Shown here: one piece after another, positions 1 to 6,707 of the stretch
Numbering within the stretch: position 1 is the first letter of the stretch
Layout: each line of letters begins with the position of its first letter
DNA from: Myxococcales bacterium
Lineage (GTDB): Bacteria > Myxococcota_C > UBA6777
NCBI GenBank assembly: GCA_027005175.1
Contig: JALTMC010000406.1
Coordinates: forward strand, 1 to 8,006
Length of the DNA: 8,006 nucleotides
Reading direction: 5' to 3'
The notes under the pieces: model-generated
The model's input: the letters and a program-made list of their open reading frames with translations, nothing else
Database searches by the model: none
What the model was told of the DNA's origin: nothing
Made by a program: the position numbers and the translations under genes

Positions 1-1091
1 GCTTTGGCTTCAGTAGCTTCGCTTTCACTGTCATCCGCTTTGGCTTTTCTGTCGTCCGCTGTTGCATCGTCATCGGCCTGTGCTTCAACGTCTTCAGCAG
101 CTTCTTCCTCTTTCTGGGTGCTGATTGCTGCCACAGATTCTGAGGTGTCTGGAGAGGAGGCTGAGGGGGCTTCACCACTGACAACCTGTAGAAAGATATC
201 TTCCAAGGTCGGGATGACGTTGTGACACTGTCGTAAGGACAGATCGGACTCACTGAGGATGTGAAGAAGTTTGCCATCCGCGAGGGTTGGGTCTGTCAGA
301 AGCACATCAAATTGTTTTCCTGTCAGGCGCTCCTCAACTCTCTCCACTCCATCGATGTTTTGGAGGAAGGCTGCGGCTTTGTCGTTGCTCTCGGTTAGCT
401 CTACCCGAACGCGAAGGTCTTGACCCATGCCACGGCTGAGGTTTTCGATCGTGTCGCTGGCAACAATGCCACCTTTGTTAATGATGGAGACACGATTACA
501 GATCATCTGTACTTCGGGCAAAATGTGAGTGCTCAGTATCACTGTATGGTCTCGCGCCAGCTCTTTGATCAGGCTGCGAACGTCACGGATCTGTGCAACG
601 TCAAGACCGACTGTGGGCTCGTCGAGAACCAGAACGGAGGGAGAACCCAGCAATGCCTGGGCCAAACCAACACGTTGACGAAAACCTTTCGACAGGTGCC
701 GAATTAAGCGGTGTGATACCTGAGTGATTCCACATTGGTCTGACACTCGTTCGATCTCTCGCTTTACTTCGCGGTAGGGCAGGGCCTTGAGATCTGCTAC
801 AAAGCGCAGATACCGATCCACTGTCATATCCATGTAGACAGGGGGAGTCTCTGGCAGGTAGCCGATCTTCTTTTTGACCACAAGTGGCTCGTCAAAGACA
901 TTGAGTCCGTCGACATAGACGGCACCCGATGTGGGTGAAAGGAAACCAGTGATCATTCTCATCGTGGTTGTTTTTCCCGCACCATTACGACCGAGAAAAC
1001 CGAGGATCTCACCCTTCTCAATCGTGAACGAGATATTGTCCACAGCGGTTAGATCACGATATTTTTTTGTTAGTTTACGGATCTCTATCAT
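1..1091 (-). CDS. ABC-2 type transporter ATP-binding protein, GldA-like (C-terminus cut by window edge)
   Basis: This is the nucleotide-binding subunit of an ABC exporter. It hydrolyses ATP on the cytoplasmic side to drive a membrane permease that is not in the window. I read 363 codons from ATG at 1091 with no stop before the edge. Walker A is GRNGAGKT (34-41), with Arg where Pro is usual. The Q-loop region reads GYLPETPP (77-84), the signature LSKGFRQRV (133-141), Walker B VLVLDEPT (153-160), the D-loop GLD (162-164) and the switch His is in LSTH (186-189). GYLPE, LSKGFRQR and LSTHILPE are typical of GldA/ABC-2 ATPases. The conserved end LEDIFLQ (296-302) is followed by an odd tail of over 60 residues rich in Ala, Asp, Glu and Ser. 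AAGGGA at 1106-1101 is a suitable ribosome binding site. The gene runs divergently from the large vWA gene. Family assignment is firm; the substrate is unknown. Confidence 0.93.
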   Translation of the reverse strand, partial: MIEIRKLTKKYRDLTAVDNISFTIEKGEILGFLGRNGAGKTTTMRMITGFLSPTSGAVYVDGLNVFDEPLVVKKKIGYLPETPPVYMDMTVDRYLRFVADLKALPYREVKREIERVSDQCGITQVSHRLIRHLSKGFRQRVGLAQALLGSPSVLVLDEPTVGLDVAQIRDVRSLIKELARDHTVILSTHILPEVQMICNRVSIINKGGIVASDTIENLSRGMGQDLRVRVELTESNDKAAAFLQNIDGVERVEERLTGKQFDVLLTDPTLADGKLLHILSESDLSLRQCHNVIPTLEDIFLQVVSGEAPSASSPDTSESVAAISTQKEEEAAEDVEAQADDDATADDRKAKADDSESEATEAK

Positions 1092-1270
1092 GCAAAAACT
1101 TCCCTTCAATTGCTGAAGATCAGAACATCCTAGTGTGTCAAACACCAAACTTGAAAGACCTGGTCGTGAGCCAAGAACAGAGGGGTGTGTGGATTTATTC
1201 CAACGGTGAAGATCGCAAAGAAAAGCAACACGCCTATGTCAAGGATCTTTCTAGAAAACTTGGGTCATGC

Positions 1271-1299
1271 CCTATACCGACTTCATGAGTCTTTGTCAA
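1271..1299 (-). promoter_or_regulatory. sigma70-like promoter for the ABC ATPase gene
   Basis: Read on the minus strand, a perfect TTGACA (-35) lies at 1299-1294. A 17-base spacer separates it from TATAGG (-10, four of six consensus bases) at 1276-1271. Transcription would start near 1264 and leave an untranslated leader of about 170 bases before the ATG at 1091. Two more minus-strand TTGACA words, at 1242-1237 and 1141-1136, have no acceptable -10 at the right distance. This is a sequence match only. Confidence 0.55.
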
Positions 1300-1320
1300 G
1301 TAGGTGAATGCTGTAACGTA

Positions 1321-1352
1321 GGCAAAGTCGGCAAAGTCGGCAAAGTCGGCAA
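1321..1352. repeat. 9-bp tandem repeat, GGCAAAGTC x 3.5
   Basis: GGCAAAGTC occurs perfectly three times (1321-1329, 1330-1338, 1339-1347), followed by a partial GGCAA. It lies in the divergent intergenic region, about 20 bp upstream of the -35 of the predicted minus-strand promoter. Evenly spaced 9-bp units could bind a protein array or could be simple slippage. No coding frame of merit covers them. Confidence 0.9.
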
Positions 1353-1423
1353 CTTGTGCTTTGAGCGCTTCGGATTCGGCCTCTCTTTCCAATTAATGAT
1401 GCGATCTTTCTTCCAGAATCGTG

Positions 1424-1429
1424 TATACT
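1424..1429 (+). promoter_or_regulatory. possible -10 element upstream of vWA gene
   Basis: TATACT matches five of six bases of the TATAAT consensus and lies about 135-150 bases upstream of the candidate starts of the large gene. No matching -35 is visible (GCGATC lies at the 17-base position), so it would need an activator or may be chance. Confidence 0.22.
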
Positions 1430-1562
1430 TCTTTTGGCTTTCGCAGAGGGCAGGGGGAGGGATTTGTTTGGGATCTTTGGTTTTTGTAGGTTTTTTGATA
1501 CGATCTGTGACTTGTTGTGTTTAACATGGACAGACAAAGCTTTGGGTTGAGATGATCTTGGG

Positions 1563-4500
1563 ATGAGGTATGTACATATGAGGGGAATCGTGTTGCGAAG
1601 TCGTTTGTTGCCGGCGGGTTGGTGGCTCTCTTTGGCTTTCTTTGTGATAACCTTGGGTGTTTGGGGTGGATTGACAGCCTCAGCGGTCTCTGCGCAAACT
1701 TGCCTGAAGCCAAACTTACTGTTTGTGCTCGATAAGTCTGGAAGTATGCTGCAAAACAACAAGTGGACGGATGCCAAGAGTGGTATTAACAGCAACACTG
1801 CGAGTAATGCGGCTCGTCTGCAGTATGGCCTGATCTCGTTTTCCAACGCCAATGCTGTTGCTGTGGATGCTTCGATTCCTGCGACCCCCACCGCGATTAA
1901 GAATGCCCTCAATGCCATCAAACCAGCAGGTGACACTTATATGGTGCCTGCCATCAAGGCGGCAGAAACAGAGATTACTCGCTCTATCAATGTTGACAAA
2001 GGCAACAACATCGCAGGACGTCCTAGCAGTATCATCTTTATTACAGACGGCTCTCCCTCCGATCGTTGCCCCATCAATGAAGTCACTGCTTTGCGTTCAC
2101 TCAAAGTGAACAACAGAACCTACGATGTCAAAACCTATGTGATTGGCTTTGGTTCCAATGTTAACCCGATCTGCCTCAACGCTCTGGCAACAGCCGGTGG
2201 CACTGCACTGGCTGGCAATATCAAATATTATGTGGCTTCCAGCACTACCTTCTCAACGGCTGTCAGTAAGATCTCCAGCTCTTCTGCCGCCGAGGTTTGC
2301 AACGGTCTGGACGATGATTGTGATGGAAAGATCGACAATGTGAAGGGTACAAGTACAGCCTTGAGCCAAACTTGTACCTTGGGAAAATGCTTTGGCTCTC
2401 AATCCTGTAAGTCGGGCAAGTGGGAAACCTGCCAACCCAACCCTCCAGCACAACCAGAGACATGCAATGGTAAAGATGATGATTGTGATGGTTATATCGA
2501 CAACAAGTCGGGCACACAGCAAAATGGAAGCCTGACGCAAGCTTGTACTTCTGGCTGTGGCACAGGAACAGAGTCCTGCATTCGTGGAGCGTGGCGCAAC
2601 TGTACGGTGGCACCAAAGCCCGAGGCTTGCAATGGCAAAGACGATGACTGCGACGGTCGAATCGACAATATTAAGAATACCACAACGCCGCTCTCTCGGA
2701 GCTGTCGCAAAGGATTGTGCTCTGGTGCGGAGACCTGCAAGTCAGGCTCGTGGAGTGCTTGCACGCCCAATCCTCCCCCCACCACAGAAAGCTGTAACCG
2801 ACGCGATGATGATTGTGACGGCTATGTCGACAACAAGCCCGGTGTTCGACGCAACAACTCACTAACTCGGGCTTGTAAATCAGCTTGTGGCTCAGGTACA
2901 GAGACATGTATCAGCGGCTTCTTTCGCAACTGTACTGCGCCAAGACCCAGAACAGAGTCTTGCAATGGTAACGATGATGACTGTGACGGAAAAACCGACA
3001 ACGTCAAAGGCTCTTCCACTGCCATCTCACGCACTTGCTATATGGGGCGTTGTCGCGGAAAACAGACCTGTTCTGCGAGTCAGTGGGGAACTTGCAAACC
3101 CAACACCACACCTACCGCAGAGACATGCAACAACCGGGATGATGACTGTGACGGTTATATCGACAATGCCAAAGGTGTCAGGCGAAGCTATACCTTAACC
3201 CAACCCTGCACAACAGCCTGTGGTACAGGAACAGAGACCTGTATTCGTGGGGCGTGGCGGAATTGTACTAAGGCTCCTAAAACCGAAATCTGCAACGGTA
3301 AAGACGATGATTGTGACGGCAAAATTGACAATGTCAAAGGCTCGACCAATCCCCTGAAACGAAACTGTTCTGTGGGCCGTTGCCGGGGAGAACAGATCTG
3401 TATATCGGCGAAGTGGGCTGCTTGCAAAGCCAAATCAACACCAACGGCTGAGACCTGCAACCGACAAGACGATGATTGCGATGGTTATATCGACAACGCC
3501 AAAGGAGTGCGTCGTCATTATTCACTCAAACGGTCTTGCAAGTCAGCTTGTGGCACAGGGACAGAGCAATGTATCAGCGGAGCTTGGCGCAACTGTACTG
3601 TGGCCCCCAGGACAGAGACTTGTGACGGTAAAGACAACGACTGCGACGGTAAGATCGATAATATTAAGGGTTCAACCAACCCCATCACTGGTAGTTGTTC
3701 TGTCGGTCGTTGCAGTGGCACTCGAACTTGTACCAATGCGAGTTGGTCTATTTGTAAACCCAAGACGGCCTTGGGTACAGAAACGTGCAATCGAAAAGAT
3801 GATGACTGTGACGGCTATATTGACAACGCCAAAGGAGTGCGTCGTCATTACTCTCTGACGCAGGTCTGCAAAACGGGATGTGGCACGGGGACAGAGCAGT
3901 GTATCAGAGGTGCGTGGCGAAACTGCACTGTGGGACCCAAAACAGAAGTTTGCAATGGTCAGGATGATGATTGTGATGGGAAGGTTGATAATAAAAAAGG
4001 TACGACAATACCGATTGGACGCTTCTGTGTGACTGGCGGTTGCGACGGTTCACAGCCCTGTCAAAACGGTATTTGGGGGGTGTGCCAACCCAAAGCTACA
4101 TCGCGGCAAGAGGTCTGCAATGGTCGTGACGATGATTGTGACGGATATATCGACAACAAGACCGGTGATACAAAGAATTACTCCTTGACACGAAAGTGTT
4201 CTACTTCTTGTGGAAAGGGTTCTGAAACTTGCATCTCAGGGCGTTGGCGCAACTGTTCTGCGCCGCCCTCTCGAAGTGAACTTTGCAACGGCAAAGACGA
4301 CAACTGCAATGGTCAGACGGATGAAACCTGGAGCAGTCAAATCGGTACGACCTGCTCGAACAAGTGTGGCAAAGGAGTGATCAAGTGTCGTCTCGATGGG
4401 CGGGGTGTTGAGTGTGTCGCACCTCAACAGAAACCCGAAGTTTGTGACGGAAAAGACAACGACTGTGACGGCAAAGTGGATGAAACGTGGCCCCAGAAAG

Positions 4501-6461
4501 GTCAGGTTTGTGTTGCGGGTAGTGGTGCTTGTCAGAAGACGGGCTTGTTTTTGTGCAAACTCGATACCAGCGGTGTCGAATGTTCGGCGAAAGCCCCGAA
4601 TCAACCCTCTCCTGAGGTCTGTGACGGGATCGACAATAACTGCAATGGTAAGGTTGATGAAAAACTCACTCGTCCTTGCTCATCACCCTGTGGAACGGGT
4701 GATGAAACTTGTCAGGAAGGCACTTGGTCTGCTTGTTCTGGTGGGAGCGGGAGTGGAAACGCTACACCCGAAGTCTGCGACAACAAAGACAATGACTGCG
4801 ATGGCTATGTCGACAACCAAAAAGGCGTAAAGAAGGGGAACACCTTAAAGCGTGACTGCAAGACAGCTTGTGGAAGCGGAAAAGAAACTTGTATTCGCGG
4901 TCAGTGGCAGTCCTGTACTGCGCCAAAGGTAAAGCCCGAGATCTGTGATGGAAAAGACAACGATTGTGACGGTAAAGTCGACGGGATTCAACGTCCTTGT
5001 GCGACCAAATGTGGTCGAGGCAACGAGACATGTTCGGCGGGAAAATGGAGTGCTTGTTCCACTCCACAACCCACGCCAGAGGTGTGCGACGGCAAAGACA
5101 ACAACTGCAACGGCCAGGTTGATGAAAACCTTGTCGGTAAGTGCAAGACCGCTTGTGGTGAAGGCAAGGAGACTTGTCGCAATGGCAAATGGCAGTTCTG
5201 TGATGCACCTCAACCGGGGCCAGAGATCTGTGATGGAAAGGACAACGACTGTAATGGTCAGATCGATGATGGGCTCAAACCCCAGCCCTGCAAAGGAGCT
5301 TGTGGACAGGGAACAGCCTCCTGTGTGAATGGCAAGTTTACAGGATGTACCGGTGGTCCTCAGCCAACACCTGAGATCTGCGACAACAAAGACAACGACT
5401 GCGATGGCAAAGTCGATGGAGTGACTCGTCGTTGTCGTACGGTGTGTGGTGAAGGTATTGAGGTGTGTCAGGTTGGTGTCTGGCAAAGTTGTCTGGCACC
5501 GCATCCCGAAAAAGAAGTGTGTGACGGGAAAGATAACGACTGCAACGGTCAGGTCGATGAAAACGCAAAGTGCACACAGGGTTTTCGCTGTTTGCTTGGA
5601 GCTTGTCGGCGTCAGTGTCGCAATGGGGAGTGTCCGGCAGGACAGCGTTGCGTTAAGGGGGCCTGTGTCTCGAAAAAACCTTGTGATGGCATTCGCTGTC
5701 CACAAGGGATGATTTGCAAGGATGACAAATGCTCCGATGGTTGTGCAGATATCAAATGTAAGGGGAAGCAAGTCTGTAAGAATGGCAAATGTTATGACCC
5801 AGGTTGTTATGCCTACGGTTGCCCGCTTGGCAAACGCTGTGTCAAGAATGTCTGTGAGAAAGACCCCTGCGATAACGTGCAGTGTGGAGCCAATCAGTTC
5901 TGTAAAGAAGGCGTGTGCACCGATGCTTGTACACAGGGTTGCGCGAAAGGTGAACGTTGTGTGAACGGGAAGTGTGACCCCGATCCATGCAGTGGAGTGA
6001 GATGCAAGGCAGGGGAGAAGTGTGTGGAGGGCAAGTGTGCCAAAGATACCTGCGATAAAGTGGTCTGCCCGAATGGTCAACTCTGTCTCAAAGGGAAGTG
6101 CGAACATGACCCCTGCTACAACATCAAGTGCCCCAACTTCACCCAGTGTGTCGCTGGACAATGTGTCGGTGAACCGAACACGGAAAAAACAGCGACAGAA
6201 ACGGTGACAGAAAGACCAGGAAATACGGAAAAAGTAGTTACACCTGATGTCGACCGATTCACCGATGTTAAGCCAGGTGATGGAACACCTACTGCCGATA
6301 AGGAGATTGGCAATGAATTGGACCCCAACGCCAAAGACGTTGATGTTAAGCCTGTGGGTTGTGGTTGTCACCACGAAGGCAGCACCTTCTCCGCGATCTG
6401 GCTCCTCGGTTTCTTCCTCTTCTGCTTACTGCTGATGGGCCGTCGGCGACATCAAATCTAA
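1563..6461 (+). CDS. giant secreted vWA / MopE-repeat / Cys-rich surface protein with MYXO-CTERM-like anchor
   Basis: This 1632-residue exported protein is likely displayed on the outer surface as an adhesin or binding protein. In order it has: a signal peptide with cleavage after VSA at 44; a vWA domain from about 47 to 235 with MIDAS residues DKSGS (57-61), probable Thr125 and ITDG (160-163); 21 MopE-like motifs, consensus CNGxDDDCDGxxDN, from 244 to 1336; ten Cys-rich units of about 20 residues at 1337-1534; a Thr/Glu/Asp linker; and CGC (1600-1602), a hydrophobic helix (about 1609-1625) and RRR (1627-1629). I count about 167 cysteines, so it should fold outside the cytoplasm with disulfides. 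ATG 1578 (Met6) may be the true start, because GATGAGG sits 8 bases before it, whereas ATG 1563 has no well-spaced ribosome binding site. MopE repeats are linked to metal binding in Methylococcus. The ligand here is unknown, and no enzyme domain is visible. Confidence 0.95.
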   Translation: MRYVHMRGIVLRSRLLPAGWWLSLAFFVITLGVWGGLTASAVSAQTCLKPNLLFVLDKSGSMLQNNKWTDAKSGINSNTASNAARLQYGLISFSNANAVAVDASIPATPTAIKNALNAIKPAGDTYMVPAIKAAETEITRSINVDKGNNIAGRPSSIIFITDGSPSDRCPINEVTALRSLKVNNRTYDVKTYVIGFGSNVNPICLNALATAGGTALAGNIKYYVASSTTFSTAVSKISSSSAAEVCNGLDDDCDGKIDNVKGTSTALSQTCTLGKCFGSQSCKSGKWETCQPNPPAQPETCNGKDDDCDGYIDNKSGTQQNGSLTQACTSGCGTGTESCIRGAWRNCTVAPKPEACNGKDDDCDGRIDNIKNTTTPLSRSCRKGLCSGAETCKSGSWSACTPNPPPTTESCNRRDDDCDGYVDNKPGVRRNNSLTRACKSACGSGTETCISGFFRNCTAPRPRTESCNGNDDDCDGKTDNVKGSSTAISRTCYMGRCRGKQTCSASQWGTCKPNTTPTAETCNNRDDDCDGYIDNAKGVRRSYTLTQPCTTACGTGTETCIRGAWRNCTKAPKTEICNGKDDDCDGKIDNVKGSTNPLKRNCSVGRCRGEQICISAKWAACKAKSTPTAETCNRQDDDCDGYIDNAKGVRRHYSLKRSCKSACGTGTEQCISGAWRNCTVAPRTETCDGKDNDCDGKIDNIKGSTNPITGSCSVGRCSGTRTCTNASWSICKPKTALGTETCNRKDDDCDGYIDNAKGVRRHYSLTQVCKTGCGTGTEQCIRGAWRNCTVGPKTEVCNGQDDDCDGKVDNKKGTTIPIGRFCVTGGCDGSQPCQNGIWGVCQPKATSRQEVCNGRDDDCDGYIDNKTGDTKNYSLTRKCSTSCGKGSETCISGRWRNCSAPPSRSELCNGKDDNCNGQTDETWSSQIGTTCSNKCGKGVIKCRLDGRGVECVAPQQKPEVCDGKDNDCDGKVDETWPQKGQVCVAGSGACQKTGLFLCKLDTSGVECSAKAPNQPSPEVCDGIDNNCNGKVDEKLTRPCSSPCGTGDETCQEGTWSACSGGSGSGNATPEVCDNKDNDCDGYVDNQKGVKKGNTLKRDCKTACGSGKETCIRGQWQSCTAPKVKPEICDGKDNDCDGKVDGIQRPCATKCGRGNETCSAGKWSACSTPQPTPEVCDGKDNNCNGQVDENLVGKCKTACGEGKETCRNGKWQFCDAPQPGPEICDGKDNDCNGQIDDGLKPQPCKGACGQGTASCVNGKFTGCTGGPQPTPEICDNKDNDCDGKVDGVTRRCRTVCGEGIEVCQVGVWQSCLAPHPEKEVCDGKDNDCNGQVDENAKCTQGFRCLLGACRRQCRNGECPAGQRCVKGACVSKKPCDGIRCPQGMICKDDKCSDGCADIKCKGKQVCKNGKCYDPGCYAYGCPLGKRCVKNVCEKDPCDNVQCGANQFCKEGVCTDACTQGCAKGERCVNGKCDPDPCSGVRCKAGEKCVEGKCAKDTCDKVVCPNGQLCLKGKCEHDPCYNIKCPNFTQCVAGQCVGEPNTEKTATETVTERPGNTEKVVTPDVDRFTDVKPGDGTPTADKEIGNELDPNAKDVDVKPVGCGCHHEGSTFSAIWLLGFFLFCLLLMGRRRHQI
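1578..1694 (+). other. Sec signal peptide of the vWA protein
   Basis: Counting from Met6, Arg residues at 7, 12 and 14 form the basic n-region. A hydrophobic core (about 20-37, Trp/Leu/Phe/Val rich) follows. The c-region ends in AVSA before Gln45-Thr46-Cys47, an AxA-like signal peptidase I site. Cys47 is two residues past the cut and there is no lipobox, so signal peptidase II processing is unlikely. Confidence 0.8.
2292..4277 (+). repeat. coding repeat array: six A-B supermodules of about 110 residues (330-333 bp)
   Basis: MopE motifs 1-12 alternate strictly. Odd copies read CDG(K/R)xDN and are followed by a short xGxC segment. Even copies read CDGY(I/V)DN and are followed by CGxGxExCxxGxxRNC. 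Odd copies begin at residues 244, 354, 465, 575, 685 and 795, and the next block begins at 906, so the period is 110-111. At DNA level some copies are still nearly identical: 29 bases at 3492-3520 recur exactly at 3822-3850, 330 bp apart. Every module has six cysteines. The pattern implies duplication of a two-module unit. Confidence 0.9.
4278..5570 (+). repeat. second MopE-type block: nine shorter, less regular modules
   Basis: Motifs 13-21 start at residues 906, 959, 1018, 1070, 1126, 1173, 1221, 1271 and 1318, so spacing falls to about 47-59 residues. The motif drifts from CNGxDDDCDG to CDGKDNDC(D/N)G, and several copies end in VDE instead of IDN. Motif 16 (1070) is a lone B-type module resembling those of the first block. 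Motifs 13-20 keep six cysteines each; the last one, at 1318, has only two and leads into the Cys-rich units. Confidence 0.88.
5571..6164 (+). repeat. ten short Cys-rich (EGF-like spacing) units in the vWA protein stalk
   Basis: Residues 1337-1534 are a run of units of about 20 residues with the pattern C-x3-4-C-x5-C-x4-C, for example DPCxxxxCxxGxxCxxGxC. Nine units have four cysteines and the first has three. The spacing recalls small EGF-like or stalk repeats of surface proteins, but I cannot assign a named domain by eye. This stretch lies between the metal-motif blocks and the anchor and probably forms a rigid membrane-proximal stalk. Confidence 0.8.
6354..6458 (+). other. MYXO-CTERM-like C-terminal sorting signal
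   Basis: The last 35 residues contain VGCGCHH, a hydrophobic helix (about 1609-1625), and GRRRHQI at the extreme C-terminus. A Cys motif, transmembrane helix and Arg cluster at the very end define MYXO-CTERM tails, which in Myxococcus are processed by a myxosortase at the Cys and lead to outer-surface display. Only the pattern is seen here; processing and final location are inferred. Confidence 0.78.
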
Positions 6462-6707
6462 TGTGATACTTTTTCCTCTTTTTTCCTCCCTACTTTTCAA
6501 CAAACTCATTTTAGGTGGGGCTTGCTGCAAGTTGCTTTGTTGTTACTGTCTGATTTTGAGCAGGCAGGGATGAATCTTACCCGAACGACCGAGCCCATCG
6601 AACCAACTTGAACTAGAGAAGGGTTCTTTATTCTTGTGACTTCTCATTTTTCTGTGATAAAACGTCATAGTATAACATTGTATCAAGTATAAGATAGAGA
6701 GGCTGGT
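6462..6707. other. intergenic region between vWA and pilin genes
   Basis: No gene is seen in these 246 bp. A pyrimidine-rich tract (6468-6500, with several T runs) follows the vWA stop but has no stem in front of it. GGCTTG/CAAGTT at 6519-6533 can form a six-pair hairpin, two pairs being G-U, followed by a weakly T-rich stretch, so it is a poor terminator candidate. The pilin promoter region lies in the second half. No sigma54-type GG-N10-GC element was found. Confidence 0.6.
6634..6661 (+). promoter_or_regulatory. candidate extended -10 promoter for the pilin gene
   Basis: TTGTGA (6634-6639) and GATAAA (6656-6661) are separated by 16 bases, and TGT directly before the -10 gives an extended TGn element. 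A second option is the AGTATAA word repeated at 6669-6675 and 6686-6692, which contains -10-like TATAAC and TATAAG but has no clear -35. Either would drive the pilin gene starting at 6708. Confidence 0.35.

Larger units (their letters stand above)
1092..1562. other. divergent intergenic region (471 bp) between ABC ATPase and vWA protein genes
   Basis: No convincing gene lies here. It holds the ribosome binding site and promoter of the ABC gene, the 9-bp tandem repeat, and the leader of the vWA gene. For the plus strand, TATACT at 1424-1429 is a good -10 hexamer but lacks a recognisable -35 about 17 bases upstream. TTGATA at 1495-1500 and TAACAT at 1522-1527 are too far apart (21 bases) to pair. 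The plus-strand promoter is therefore unresolved. Confidence 0.7.

Noticed and set aside
1267-1524. Plus-strand 85-codon open frame across the 9-bp repeat
   Set aside because: There is no good ribosome binding site, the composition is odd (Phe, Cys, Gly), it contains the tandem repeat as GKVGKVGKV, and it lies over the minus-strand promoter. Probably chance.
1283-1936. Minus-strand open frame of 217 codons overlapping the start of the vWA gene
   Set aside because: It lies over the vWA signal peptide and head domain, its end just translates the 9-bp repeat as CRLCRLCRLC, and no domain is recognisable.
2292-4277. Regularly spaced repeats suggestive of a CRISPR array
   Set aside because: The period is 330 bp, repeats are degenerate at DNA level and stay in one reading frame, so this is a protein repeat array.
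4845-6374. Minus-strand open frame of 509 codons antisense to the vWA gene
   Set aside because: It is an antisense shadow. GAC/GAT- and TGT/TGC-rich repeats read in reverse give stop-free Thr/Val/Ala text (recurrent AVVVF) with no family resemblance, and the plus-strand gene is clearly real.
6511-6707. Sigma54-type promoter for the pilin, as is known for Myxococcus pilA
   Set aside because: I looked for GG and GC doublets ten bases apart and found no acceptable -24/-12 element; a sigma70-like arrangement fits better.
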